A stretch of 64,000 bases of DNA, taken from contig CALNVZ010003426.1 in assembly GCA_940671915.1 (NCBI GenBank), positions 35,237,872 to 35,301,871 on the forward strand, in the 5' to 3' direction. This document shows positions 31,255 through 42,589 of this stretch, in pieces. Numbering within the stretch: the stretch's first letter is position 1; every line of letters begins with the position of its first letter. A model generated the notes under the pieces. That model did no database searches and was not told the DNA's origin. It saw only the letters and a program-made list of their open reading frames with translations. The DNA is from Paracentrotus lividus. Its lineage: Eukaryota > Echinodermata > Echinoidea > Camarodonta > Echinidae. The position numbers and the translations under genes were made by a program.

Positions 31255-31460
31255 AACGGAGGATGGTGTCCTCCTACTCGCAAGTCCTCAAACAAAAATT
31301 AACAAGCCTAAAAAGGAGTGTGTCCTTTCTAAGACAAATCAAATACTTGTGCTCAGCTTTATGAGTTTGATTGCCATTTCTTTTGGTAAATTGTACTTTT
31401 TTCAAAGTTAGAGGGAAAAGCTTGCAGAGAAACAGCGGAAAAGACACGATTCAAAAGGGT
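31255..31460 (+). pseudogene. Decayed 3' part of an Ig-membrane-protein relative
   Basis: ATGGTGTCCTCCTACTCGCA and the following CAAGTCCTCAAACAAAAATT align with 33197-33235 of the intact gene. Further downstream, the TTTGATTGCCATTTCTTTTG part aligns with the transmembrane coding region, and AAAGCTTGCAGAG with the start of the cytoplasmic tail. Indels break the frame. It shows that the gene belonged to a local tandem family. Confidence 0.65.
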
Positions 31461-31984
31461 CTGATCCACACGAAGGATCAAATGAAACTTAAAACTATAG
31501 GTATACCAGAATTAATACACTTGAATACCATATTCCAAAGCTCCCCTTTCTGCCTGAGCAATAATCTATATGTTTATGTTTATGAATAGTAATGAGTTAT
31601 ATTTGTTGCTTATTTTACACTGCACTTTTCCCGCCATGAACTGGAGTTCATCTAAATGTTATTAAAATATATCACTTTGTATTTTCTTGTGAAATTCCTC
31701 TCATATGTCATTATGCACTTTCATGAAATGATCTTGTGTTTTCTGATTCCTTGCCCTTATGATAATACTAGGCCTATATATATTATGTGTATTCATAATT
31801 TAACATATAGCTTTGTATCAACACAGGTTACCTTTCAGATGGCATATGTTATTCAATATATTTTCTTTTCTTCACCCTCTCTTCTCCATCCCGCAAGGGC
31901 TTGTCTTTCCCCTGTACATGTAGGTATGTTTAAAGACGTCGGTCTCCTGCAAAGATCAAGACGTCACCAATGTTGAAGTATTTC

Positions 31985-32330
31985 TACATCTATGGGACAT
32001 GCTTAAGGATCATGTTGGTATGTCACTTTATGGAGCATTAATGATTCAACAATAAAGAAACAAGGATAACAATTCACAACCATTGCTATACCAATACACA
32101 CTCTATGAAAAATGCATGATTCAAGATCCATTTTTTTTTAGACTCTTCAAAGTACAATCTTAACTGTTGGATTTCTGAAGGATTCTACCTCGCCTAGGAC
32201 GCACTAATTCTAGAACAGTGGTAATTGTCTTCACATGATCACTCAACTACACGTAGCTTTATGTTTCATCTGGGGTCATAGAAAGAGCCTTCCTGCAGCG
32301 CCCCCTGCCAGGCTGTTTCTTTTTTTTTTT
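31985..32330. repeat. Repeat, inverted partner at 42590-43030
   Basis: GATCATGTTGGTATGTCACT near 32010 is the inverse of the segment near 42985-43004. GTGGTAATTGTCTTCACATG near 32219 is the inverse of 42672-42690. Homology continues to the GCCTGGCA/TGCCAGGC part near 32310. The middle of this copy is shorter. It lies just upstream of the Ig gene and may include its promoter by chance. Confidence 0.65.
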
Positions 32331-32471
32331 AAGTTTGCGAATCTTTCACCACCTATCTCTCTCCCTCTGCACTTGCCCTTTATTATTGCTGCTCACACTT
32401 ATCCCTACTCCTTGAAACTATATATTTTAACATTAATGTAGATTGTACATGTATGATCATAAAATCTGAAA

Positions 32472-33416
32472 ATGATTCTTCTATATATATTACTCTTGAG
32501 TAGATGTATTGCATGTAAATCTACAATACTTTATGTAAATGAGGGAGAAAAGGCCAAACTTGATTTCTCATATCCATGTAACAGTACAAGGGTGACATTG
32601 CAATATGGTAATAGATCCCCCGCTTACAGTTCTGCAAATCCTGAATCTATTTCATTTCCTTCAAATCAATATCTAAATAAGTCCAATGACCCTGATAGTA
32701 ACCAATGTTTCCTCAACCTAACCATCAATCCTGTGTCAAGAGATGATGCAGGTACATATATTCTAACAGCATACATGTATGGGCAAATGCTGCCTGACTA
32801 TCCAAGAATAGGGTTACGTGTTAGTTATCCTCCAGGTAAGGCATCATGTAAGTCAAGTAGTGATCATTTGGCTGGGTTTTGGATCAAGCTACACTGTTCA
32901 GCTCCAATGGGGAATGTGGCAGGCCAAATTGTATGTTACCAAAATGGTAAGAGGCTACCCCCATTTACGATGCCGTTAGAAGGTGATGGGACCTTAAATC
33001 AGGACATGTTGGCAAGACAAGTGAAATACTCTGTACGTTGCTGTTCATCAACATTAGACCAAATAAAAACCAAGCACCAATGTGATGATTGTGGATGGGA
33101 TCCTATTCAAGATACAGCATTACGAACTATTACAGATTCTAGCTCTCCTGTCTCACCTGCACAGGGTTCTAAATCGTCCACAGACCCCACAGATTATGGT
33201 GTCCTTCTTCTCACAAGTCCTCAAACAAAAATCAAAGAGTGTACCATTTCAAAGACAGGACAGAACATTGCACTGAGCTGTACGAGTTTGGCTGCCTTTA
33301 TATTTGGTGTACTTTACTTCAGTAAGTTAAGAGAAATGAAGCTCTCAAAGAGTGAAAAAGCACCAAAGGAAAGTGTAAGAGCAGAAGTAGAAGAATGCAC
33401 ATCTTTTTCTTGCTAA
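32472..33416 (+). CDS. Type I membrane protein with immunoglobulin-like ectodomain
   Basis: A 314-residue open frame without introns. Residues 1-16 look like a signal peptide (MILLYILLLSRCIACK). Residues 18-118 resemble an Ig V-type domain ending in the DDAGTY motif (the D-x-G-x-Y signature). The usual cysteine two residues after that tyrosine is absent, and C36 and C79 may pair instead. Four N-glycosylation sequons (NST, NRS, NKS, NLT) lie in this domain. Residues 120-210 form a second cysteine-rich region (C126, C142, C155, C190/191, C204, C207). A Ser/Pro-rich stalk follows. Residues about 264-283 are a transmembrane helix, and about 31 residues remain as a cytosolic tail rich in Lys and Glu, without an ITIM or ITAM. 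The likely role is cell-surface recognition or adhesion; the ligand is unknown. Two decayed relatives flank it. Confidence 0.75.
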   Translation: MILLYILLLSRCIACKSTILYVNEGEKAKLDFSYPCNSTRVTLQYGNRSPAYSSANPESISFPSNQYLNKSNDPDSNQCFLNLTINPVSRDDAGTYILTAYMYGQMLPDYPRIGLRVSYPPGKASCKSSSDHLAGFWIKLHCSAPMGNVAGQIVCYQNGKRLPPFTMPLEGDGTLNQDMLARQVKYSVRCCSSTLDQIKTKHQCDDCGWDPIQDTALRTITDSSSPVSPAQGSKSSTDPTDYGVLLLTSPQTKIKECTISKTGQNIALSCTSLAAFIFGVLYFSKLREMKLSKSEKAPKESVRAEVEECTSFSC

Positions 33417-33699
33417 CCTCTGGTTCTATGTTTTACTTGAATACCTTAAATATTATTCTTAACACCCCCCCCCCCCCGAGGCAATAGGATTTGTTTTCTT
33501 AAAATTAAAATTACACTTAACATTTCACAATCATATATATGTATGCATATGCTTTTACTTCGTTGGGATGTTATGAAGAAAGGAAATTTATATGTTAAGT
33601 AGTGTATTTTCTTCTTTTTTTTTTACAATAATGAAGGAACACGTCAAAGATATGCACCATGTACATGTAGGCCTACATTGTACATGTATACATAAGTTC

Positions 33700-33916
33700 A
33701 AATAATAACCAAGCACCAATGTGATGATTGTGGATGGGATCCTATTCAAGATACAGCATTACGAACTATTACAGATTCTAGCTCTCCCGTCTCACGTGCA
33801 CAGGGTTCTAAATCGTCCACAGACCCCACAGATTATAGTGTGCTTCTTCTCACAAGTCCTCAAACAAAAATCAAAGAGTGTACCATTTCAAAGACAGGAC
33901 AGAACATTGCACTGAG
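33700..33916 (+). pseudogene. Duplicated fragment of the Ig gene
   Basis: Almost identical to 33065-33285 of the intact gene, covering the second ectodomain end and stalk (few substitutions, for example CTCCCGTCTCACG for CTCCTGTCTCACC). It stops abruptly at CACTGAGCC, just before the transmembrane part. High identity means a recent local duplication. Confidence 0.85.
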
Positions 33917-34084
33917 CCGTCACCGCCTGGATGCTACTTTGGTCCTTTTCTGACGGACAGTACATCGGTGACCGCTTAAACCAAACAGAAATGCACTAAT
34001 TCAATGTTGCTGAACGGAACGTGCCATCAAACTGTACAATTGATGAGGCTCGGAAGACATTTTACTAATAGGTTCACAAATCCT

Positions 34085-36020
34085 GGGTCAAAATTATCTC
34101 TTAGTGGACTACCTCTCCAGGAGAAAGTGTCTACCCTCGGAGTCGACTGTCTGTCTGGTTGTGTTCAAACAGCTAATTAGGATTTTTGGTATCGACTTGT
34201 ACACGCGGTTGCTCAATAGTCACCTTCCTCTGTTCTGTTCATGGGTTCAAGAATCGGAGGACATTACGTCAATCCCTCGTTTGCAAGCCTACCTGACTTT
34301 TCAGTCCTTATTCAGGTATCAGACCCCCTTATAAAAAATCCTCGTTTGAAACTATTTCCAAGCACTAGGCATGGCCAGATAATCCCTGTTATCAAACTTT
34401 GCAACTCCACAGGCCAGCTTGAGCGTTGAGCCAGGGGTAAAAGATAAACAACAGCTGGGATGTTACGTAATAGTAGCTCTGCCTATGAGTAGGCCCTTCA
34501 AAATAAAATAATTGTATTTGATATATTTCAAGTTTTCACAGGCATATTATATTTAGAAATCAAATGTTAATTCGTTTTCAATTTCAAACAAAGAAAATCG
34601 ACCTCGGAATAAGGAAAGTACAAGAATAAAAAACTAATAAAAATTTATCGATACAGACATCTTGATCGTTTAATGTAAACAATGTTGGCCCCCAGCTGTG
34701 ACCTTGGGTGACCACTGTTTGGACGAGGTGAAGGAACAGATGTTTTTTAGATAGATATCTGATTGAGGTGTTTGTCACACCAGGGTCTCCTCTCACGTCC
34801 CTGGTCACACTTGGAAAAGAGAACTAATAGAGTTGCAAGAAGGGGGTATACTGTCCTCAAACGGACTGCGTTCGTCATGATTTGCTCTGAATGCCTTCGC
34901 AATCCAGTGGAGAAAGTGGGGAGAACTCCTCTGTTCCTGCTGATTCCTCAGGTTCACAGGAGAATTAAAGAGAATCTGGTGGCGTTGGTTTTGATACCTC
35001 GACGTTGATTTCCAAACCTCTTGGAACGTCTGATGTGGTTTCCGTAGAGTCTGGATCTGATGTCTCAGCCCCTATTGGGAATACTACACTGTTGCTTTGC
35101 CACTATCAGGGAGAGAGCTCGATCGTCGAGCTTCTGTGATGAGCGTACAGCTCAGTTTTTAGTTCAGAGTAGGAGGGAGTCTTATAGAACACCCTACCTT
35201 TCTAGGTCTGGAAGCACTTTCTTGGTGCAAGGAGATAGGTGTTGGTCCTAGGGAGGTATATTTACCATCCATCACTAACTTTCTGATCTGTCTTCTTGAT
35301 CTCAACTGTATTGATGACCCAAGACTACAATTTAGCAATTGCAGCTGTTTGTGGTTCATCGCTTTCTTTTGCTCAGCTACTCTCTGATCCGTTGGGTTCT
35401 TTTATTCTTTCTCAATAGATCCCTCAAGTCTCTGAGACTGCTTCCGTCCTCCGTGGCTTACCTAAGGTCCAGGATGCCTTGGTGCGTTCGGTTTTTTAAC
35501 CGTTATCTTCTGGCGCTTTTCATGTGACAATTCCAAGACAGTCTTCCTCATAGAAAATGCTTTGGAGCAACGTAAGTGTTTTCTTGATGCCTCTCTATTG
35601 CTCCAGGGCATACATATACTCTGGGAAAGACAGGATGTTCGCCCGGTTCCAAAGCAATCCTTCATGAGAAACAATCTAACTCTTCTGGGTCATTGAAGGT
35701 TGTCCCTTATCTTCTGTCAGTTTTCTCTTCTAATCACCGAGGACAAACTTTGGTCTCCATCATGCCCATGTACTCAAAAATATTTTGGAAAAGAAAAAAA
35801 GAAAGTCCTTTCGCCACCCGGTAAAACTTTTCTGATATTTTGAGATATTTCGATAATTCTGCTGCTTCTAGAGATAGGAGGCTACTGAAGGTCATCAAAG
35901 CTCTGAGGCCATAATGCCTGATAAGACCCCTAATCACACATTTAGTGCTTCTTGGGCTTTTTTTCAAGGGGTCTCTTTTGATGTTATATGCAAGGCAGCT
36001 TTCTGGAAGTCTTGAAATTC
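34085..36020 (+). pseudogene. Fossil DIRS element (RNase H to recombinase)
   Basis: Degenerate remnants appear in DIRS order: DYLSRRKCLPSES and NSHLPLFCSWVQE (end of RNase H and methyltransferase-like region, 34104-34250), LLIPQVHRRIKENLVALVLI (about 34935-35000), AQFLVQSRRESYRT (recombinase N-terminus, about 35147-35195), and ASWAFFQGVSFDVICKAAFW (recombinase C-terminal region, about 35945-36010). Many stops and frameshifts separate them. It belongs to the same broad family as the copies at 1-3869 and 12475-18482 but is much older. Confidence 0.75.
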
Positions 36021-36164
36021 CTTTATCTGAGCGTACTGTGTGACTGTTTTTTTTTCCAGAATGAAAGTTGACCTTGGATTGACCAGCATTGATATGCTTT
36101 GAAAAAAAAATGAAAAAATAGTGTATGGAAATGATCCTGCATAACCCAAATCAATTTTCACTAA

Positions 36165-36830
36165 TTTATATCCATGTAATTAGCCATTCAAAGTCTCATA
36201 TTTACAATATAATAAAAATATAATGTATTTCCTTATATTTGACCTTTATTTGACCTTTAACACATAAAATTGACATCAAGTCACAAAAGTAACATTTGCA
36301 ACGGATTCTACGCATACATTAACCCCTGTATGCATGTTTTATACTTTAAAATGCGATCTATAGTTGAAAAGTTAAGTTTCATCATAAAGCATGGCGGCCA
36401 TTTTGAATATATGCTAATTATGCACATTGCCCAAGGTTATCCATTTGGCAACCAATATAAAATTGTTTTAGAACAACAAGAGATGTCGCCTGCTCTTATC
36501 TACATGTAATTAGCCCTTTAAAATCTTATATTTACAGTATAATCAAAATATAATGAATTTCCTTATATTCGACCTTTATTTGACCTTTGAACCATAAAAT
36601 TGACATTGAGTGATAAAAACAACATTTGCAATGGATTGTATGCATAAAGTAACCCCTATATGCATGTTTTATACTTCAAAATACGATCTATAGTTCAAAA
36701 GTTAAGTTTCACCATTTAGCATGGCGGCCATTTTGAATTTATGCTAATTATGCAAATTGCCCAAGGTTGCCTGTTTGGCAACCAAGCTAAAATTGTTTTA
36801 GAACCACATGAGATCACAAATCAGCAAAAA
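36165..36830. repeat. Direct tandem duplication, about 331 bp, two units
   Basis: ATGTAATTAGCC starts both units (about 36173 and 36504). Each contains TTATTTGACCTTT, CATGGCGGCCATTTTGAA, and GCCCAAGGTT followed by TTGGCAACCAA. No open frame is shared. Confidence 0.85.
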
Positions 36831-37680
36831 AACTTCAGTGGAAACAACTTTTCTAGGTTCATAAAATTTCAAACCGACTACTATATTGAAAATCTCAATT
36901 AAAAATGAAATGAGATATTTTGGTTCACAGGTGACATTTTTGGGATGTGACAAAGAGAAAAATAATTCATATATTTGCAATTTGTTTTGTACTGTACTTT
37001 CCCCCCAATGATACTTTGCGGAGGTTTTATCATTACCTATACTTCTGTGAATCTTTGTACACACTATGGTACTTTTGGTTTTCAGCACTCCTAAATTTAC
37101 TATATTATTGTCATCATGCAGAGTTTGGACAAGACAAGTACAATTGTTATTAATGACATATCTCATTGGTATATACTTCCTACAATCTTCTTACCAACAT
37201 GTATATTACAATGCATTGTAGCGCATAAGCGATTCTTGTACATATTTGTCAGACAAGGTGTAGTTCAAAATACATAATCATTGTAATGTTTATGCCATAA
37301 TATGACAATTTAGTCGTACAGCGGTGGTATAGCATGTATGTATTATGATACAGCACTCATAATCCCCATAGCATAATGCTCCGTCTAGTGATTCACAATA
37401 TGAAAGTTGTTGAGCATTAATAATGTCATGAAAAGTGATTCACAATATGTAAGTTGTTGAGCATTTTAATGTCATGAAATTGTAATAGTAATGTAATATA
37501 ATTATTCAATATTCTCTTCTGCAAATTTGAGGGTAAAAGTTTTTAAATTTTAATGTTATGACATTGTAATATAATATATGATATCTTAATAGTGCAAGTT
37601 GTTAAAATGTTTACATGTCATTAGCTGTAAACCTTACACTAAAAGGCTGTGTTGCATTTATGAATTATCGTTCTAAGTGC
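36831..37680. other. No recognised gene
   Basis: AT-rich intergenic or intronic sequence. A 55 bp imperfect repeat (GTGATTCACAATATG and AAGTTGTTGAGCATT) occurs twice at 37388-37475. Confidence 0.5.
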
Positions 37681-37684
37681 AAAC

Positions 37685-37771
37685 CTTGCGTTCTGGAGTC
37701 ATGGTGAGGGTTGTGTTTGTGAACTGGTCAGCCTCTAAACCCTCCCGCTTTCTCTTCTGGCACAACCGATC
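37685..37771 (-). CDS. Troponin I-like N-terminal exon, minus strand
   Basis: An 87 nt phase-0 exon with acceptor TTTTAG and donor GTTTGC. It encodes 29 residues starting DRLCQKRKREGLEADQF and ending TLTMTPERK. A basic coil followed by MTPERK is characteristic of the N-terminal region of invertebrate troponin I, just before the first coiled-coil helix. It shares strand and gene order with the inverted copy of exon 2 at 11648-11869, but the intervening distance is about 25.8 kb and holds other genes and transposons. It may be the front of that broken copy or part of a different troponin I gene. Confidence 0.55.
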
Positions 37772-37844
37772 CTAAAATCCACAGAAAGGCAAGATAAGAG
37801 AACTTTCAAGACTGTATGTTTTGTTTTTCCAAAATAATGTCTTT

Positions 37845-38420
37845 TTTATTTAAATTAATGAATTATGCTAATTTATGCATGAAATCATACTTTTTGCTCT
37901 AAATCATAAGGCTTCTTCTAACTAATTCTCGGTTTAAACATTCTTTGTAACATTGCTAATGATTGTACGTTAAAAAAATGTGGTAGCTAGTTCAATTTCT
38001 TATGTATTTTGTTGGTTTAGGAATTTCTTATGTATTTCTTTGTTTTTTGACTTATGAATTTTATTTTATTTGTTTGTTTGGAACACTTTGGTCATTGATT
38101 ATGTCTGAATATTACAGCAATATCAACTAAAATAATGGCTAATAAACATATTTTAAATACTGAAATGTGATTTTAGCATGAAAAGCCATTTCCCATATGT
38201 TTTGTACACAAATACAGAAAATCTCTGGTTTTTGAGCCTGCATTGCATTACATGTTATGCAACTTCCGAATCATAAGCTCATTCTTTTCAAAATATAGTT
38301 TTAGAAGTTATGTAAGATGTAAGAGAAAAAAGAAATATATGCGCAAAGCGCAATTTTTTTTTTCAGCGACAAGCGCGAAATGTTGAGGGGGGCTGGTTAG
38401 ACCCCCGGCCCTTTTAGGGT
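37845..38420. repeat. Dispersed repeat related to 9330-9930
   Basis: Shares ATTATGCTAATTTAT, GAAATCATACTTTTTGCTCT and TTCTTATGTATTTCTTTG blocks in the same order with 9430-9660, and ends near a GGGGGGCTGG / CCCCCGGCCC pair at about 38385-38410. Two dispersed copies make it a repeat family. The ends are not defined. Confidence 0.65.
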
Positions 38421-38554
38421 TAACATCAGAAATCTGGAAGTGCATATAGATGATATATCATACTGTGATAAAATGAATACATGCACTGCACAAGAATGAA
38501 GCATTATAATCTGAAAATGTTGTAATCATAAATTCCTTAATGATTCATGCTCAC

Positions 38555-38578
38555 CTCAGCCTTTTTCTCCGCTTCATT
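38555..38578 (-). CDS. Possible short troponin I N-terminal exon (tentative)
   Basis: The minus strand reads NEAEKKAE up to a good donor (GTGAGC) in phase 0, which would join in frame to DRLCQKRKRE of the exon at 37685-37771. The acceptor is not clear, and an in-frame TAA lies a few codons upstream. Weak. Confidence 0.25.
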
Positions 38579-38942
38579 GAGAGGTTACTCCCCATTATTA
38601 TACTCACACTCTGTGAGACCCTGATCAAACCAACAACAAAAAATACATAACATAATAATAACTTATACTGCAAGAAACGACACCAATGTACATGTAGATG
38701 TTTATAAGTACTGTACATGTGTAACTCATGATTGAATTCATAATCTACTTCAAATTTAAAGTATATGTTACAGTAAATGTTTCATTTGTTGCATTTAATT
38801 TCAGATAATTTTTGTATAACTAGGTCTAAAGATCATCAATAAAGGAATGTACGTGATTCCTGCTATATTATTAGTGAGGTTATTTCATGGTTCCTTTTTT
38901 AATTTTTTTTTCTTTTTGGTTATATCTTGATGTGTTTATTAT

Positions 38943-40321
38943 CAGGGTGTATCAATAAAAACGGAACAGTTTTGAAAAGTCTATCAAAATTTTGTTTCAA
39001 ATTATGATGTCCATATTTTGATGTTAATAGATGCTAAGAGGTCTTATCGTTCAAATGCCATTTAAAATAATAAGTTTCGTTCATGCTTGAGCGCACACAG
39101 AACGTTTTTGTCGGGGGCTCCAAAAAAGGCTTGCGCACAAAATGGAAGAAAAGGAAAAATATGATCATCAGACTTTTTGCTAATCAGCAGACTTACTCTT
39201 AACCCTTTCATTATCTTTGCCATTTTTTGAAAATAATGCTATCAAAATTCATTTACAAAGCGACTTATTTAATTGAATTTATTTTGTTTTTCACATGTTA
39301 ACATGTTATCTTTTGGCATTGAATATTCCTTCAAACTAAAAAAAATAAAAAATAAAAGAAATAAAAAATGTTGTCAACCCAAGAAAGGCGAATCGGTTGG
39401 TTGGTTGATTATTTGATTTAATGATTGCTTTGTTTGATCGTTTGTTTGATTGATTGTTTGATTTATTGATTGATTTATTAATTGATCGATTGATTGAATG
39501 AAAGATTGATAAATTGATCGTTTGATTAATTGTTTTCTTTGAATGATTGATCGATTACTTTTTGATTGATTGTTCAAATGATTCATTGTTTCTTTGAATG
39601 ATTGATCGATTACTTTTTGATTGATTTTTCAAATGATTGATTAAATCGTTGGAAGAATAATAGGAAATCGACTCAAAAGACTAACTTAACCATTGATCAG
39701 TGAAAATTAACAATCAATCGGAATGGGAGTACCTGATTCAGAATAAGTAATACCCTTTGAATTTACCGAAGTCTTTTTTTTTCCCCGCTCAAGCATGAAC
39801 GAAACAAATAACCAAAGCAATCAATCAATCAATCAATCAATCAATTAAACAATCACTTAAACAACCAGCCAAATCCACTTTGTTATGGGTTGACAAAAAA
39901 AAAATTAAAAATTTGTAAAAACAACAGTTTAAAGGAATATTTATTGTTAAAAGATAATATATTAAAATGAAAACAAAAACAAAACAATTAAATTAGATAA
40001 ATAGCTTTGTAAATGAATTTCAAATCATAATTCGAAAAAAGTGGCAAAGATAAAGAAAACAAATTAGAAGAAGACGGTTGATTACCAAAAAGTCTGATGA
40101 CCGTATTTCTCAATTTTTCCATTTTGTGCGCAAGCCGTTTTTTGAGACCCCGACAAAAATGTTCTGTGTATGCTCAAGCAGGAACGAAACTTATTCTTTT
40201 AAACTGCATTTGAAAGATAAGACTTCAGAGCATGTATTAACATAAAAATATAGACATCATAATTTGAAACAAACTTTTGACAGACTTTTCAAAACTGTTC
40301 TGTTTTTATTGATACGCACTG
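38943..40321. mobile_element. Long-TIR foldback, mariner-like ends
   Basis: CAGGGTGTATCAATAAAAAC at 38943 is mirrored by a GTTTTTATTGATACGCACTG-type end at 40321, with TAT on both flanks. The arms extend about 430 bp (TTGTGCGCAAGCC and CGCACACAGAACG blocks on both sides). The centre holds (GATT)n repeats at 39400-39660 and (AATC)n near 39818-39846. TA-type flanks and CAGGGTG ends suggest Tc1/mariner ancestry. No transposase. Confidence 0.75.
39400..39660. repeat. (GATT)n-rich low-complexity tract
   Basis: Imperfect GATT/GATTGATT units with interspersed GATCGATT. The open frame through it on the minus strand (asparagine/glutamine/serine) is a microsatellite artefact. It lies near the centre of the foldback at 38943-40321. 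Confidence 0.85.
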
Positions 40322-40699
40322 TATATGTAGCATATCCATCTGTGCCGTTTAGTGTTGTATAATAAATCAAAAATTTTAATTCTAGATTGTTAAAGCTAAC
40401 ATACAATGTACAGTACAAATTTCATGATGATAGATTTTGTATGTTATTGTAAAACTGTTATGAATTCCTATTACTATATTCGTGGATATATTTGCAGTAC
40501 ATTAATTTTTCTTGCGGATTTCGCGCTAAGAGTGGCAGGTGCGAATTTAAAAACCTGCGAATATATAGGCATGCTTTCCTACGCATGTATTGAATGGGTT
40601 CAATTGTGAACTTACGAATATGCAGCGCGAATTTAAGAACCTGTGAACGTGTTTTGAGGCCTCTCAGCGGGAAAAATTTTTCCTGCAAAAATAACAGCG

Positions 40700-41525
40700 A
40701 ATAGAGTATATTGATTTAGTAACCATTAGCTTATTATTGTTGAAAAGTATCAAGTGCAAATCTTATGATGTAATGGCAGAGTTTGTGTGCTTTGATATGT
40801 GTTTACTGTAGCTAATATTATTGAACAGTATATTGCAAATGTTATGATAGCAGATTTTGTGTGCTGATCGATGTGTTATTACTGTAGTTTATTACTATTG
40901 AAAAGTATAAACATGTAGTACAAATGTTATGATGGCAGATCTTGTGTACTTTGATGTTGTTTACCAATAATGTAGTTTATTACTATTGAAAAGTATATAC
41001 ATGTAGTACAAATGTTATTAGGGCAGATCTTGTGTACTTTGATGTTGTTTACCATTAATGTAGTTTATTAATTGAAAAGTATATACATGTAGTGCAAATG
41101 TTATTATGGCAGATCTTGTGTACTTTGATGTTGTTTACCATTAATGTAGCTTATTACTATTGAAAAGTATATACATGTAGTGCAAATGTTATGATGGCAG
41201 ATCTTGTGTACTTTGATGTTGTTTACCATTAATGTAGTTTATTACTATTGAAAAGTATATACACGTAGTGCAAATGTTATGATGGCAGATCTAGTGTACT
41301 TGGATGTTATTTACCATTAATGTAGTTTATTACTATTGAAAAGTATATACATGTAATGCAAATGTTATGATGGCAGATCGTGTGTACTTTGATGTTGTTT
41401 ACCATTAATGTAGTTTATTACTATTGAAAAGTAGATACATGTAATGCAAATGTTATGATGGCAGATCTTGTGTACTTTGATGTTGTTTACCATTAATGTA
41501 GTTTATTACTATTGAAAAGTATACA
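40700..41525. repeat. 88 bp tandem repeat, about nine units
   Basis: TGTAGTTTATTACTATTGAA recurs at about 40883, 40971, 41059, 41145, 41233, 41321, 41409 and 41497, a steady period of 86-88 bp. Each unit also holds CAAATGTTATGATGGCAGAT and TGTACTTTGATGTTGTTTAC. The units before 40880 are more diverged, so the array likely grew rightward. Non-coding. Confidence 0.92.
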
Positions 41526-42346
41526 TTTGTCCCACAAATTGTTCATACCCCTGTCGTTTTTTAATTTTTTTTTTATTTGTGTTTTTAACTGAATGCATTT
41601 CCTCAAACTTTTTTGTGATCAATAGGTACCAACAACTAAACAATGAGGAAAATTTGAAATTTTGAGAAATTTGGTGTTCCAAGGGTATTTTATTGACAGA
41701 TTTATGAAAAACACCATGTTCATAATTATTCATACCCTAGGGGTACACAGTCCAATTTCTTATCAAATTACCACAAATATTTCTTTTTTTACTCAAGTAA
41801 CCATCGGAAACAGTCTTTGTAAGAGTCCATAGCATTTCCTCATGGCTTTTGAAGGGTCTGTCCCAGGTGCCTTTAGGAAAACCTCCAGGCTGCGTCAGGT
41901 TGCATGGTCTTTGAGCTATCCTTTGAGCTTTCAGCGTCCAAACTCTTTTCTTGTGCTTATCTTATCAGGACTTTGAATATTTCACTTCGGAACAATTATA
42001 TCGATCTTATTACGATAAAATAACCACTCTACCCACCCTTTCTGGTCCCTGATGTAAGCACCAGATGTAAAGCACCAGATATAAAACACTTTGGAAAGAG
42101 CTTCCATGGGCATGACAAAAAGGGGCAAGTGTCTCCTCAAATTGCCAAATAGGTTTACTGTGAGGCCAACAACACCCCACAGGTCATGATCAAGGTCCGA
42201 ATTGGCACCTCTGACCATCCAGAGATGAAGGCATCAAAGAGTAAATACTGCATAGGCCTAGAGGAGATCTGTACAGACACTGCCCAGTACAGACCCCAGT
42301 TTTTGTAGTCAGACCCACCGGGAGGCCTCTGGACAGTTTGTGAGCT
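41526..42346. other. No recognised gene; possible transposon remnant
   Basis: ATTGTTCATACCCC near 41538 and ATTATTCATACCCTAGGGGTAC near 41726 resemble transposon ends. The minus strand at 41982-42340 has a diverged frame (DLDHDLWGVVG) that could be a transposase remnant, but I cannot assign it. Confidence 0.35.
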
Positions 42347-42446
42347 NNNNNNNNNNNNNNNNNNNNNNNNNNNNNNNNNNNNNNNNNNNNNNNNNNNNNN
42401 NNNNNNNNNNNNNNNNNNNNNNNNNNNNNNNNNNNNNNNNNNNNNN
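42347..42446. other. Assembly gap (100 N)
   Basis: One hundred unknown bases, the customary size for a gap of unknown length. Real sequence, possibly including upstream troponin exons, may be missing here. Confidence 0.99.
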
Positions 42447-42589
42447 TGATCATATATGTACAATCTAAAGTTCTTAAAAGATAATATAGGTTCAAGGACT
42501 AGGGAAAGGCGTAATCGATAATTAATGGTTAGTGTTGAGGTAGAAAGAAATGTGGTGAAAGATTTGCAAACTGGAAAAAAAAAAACAGC

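Noticed and set aside
39374..39586. Asn/Gln/Ser-rich frame on the minus strand
   Set aside because: A translation of the (GATT)n tract.
40700..41525. CRISPR-like regular repeats
   Set aside because: The whole 88 bp unit is repeated, without unique spacers, and the genome is animal.
41982..42340. Possible transposase remnant on the minus strand
   Set aside because: The DLDHDLWGVVG stretch recalls Tc1-type C-termini, but no catalytic motif or second block could be aligned.
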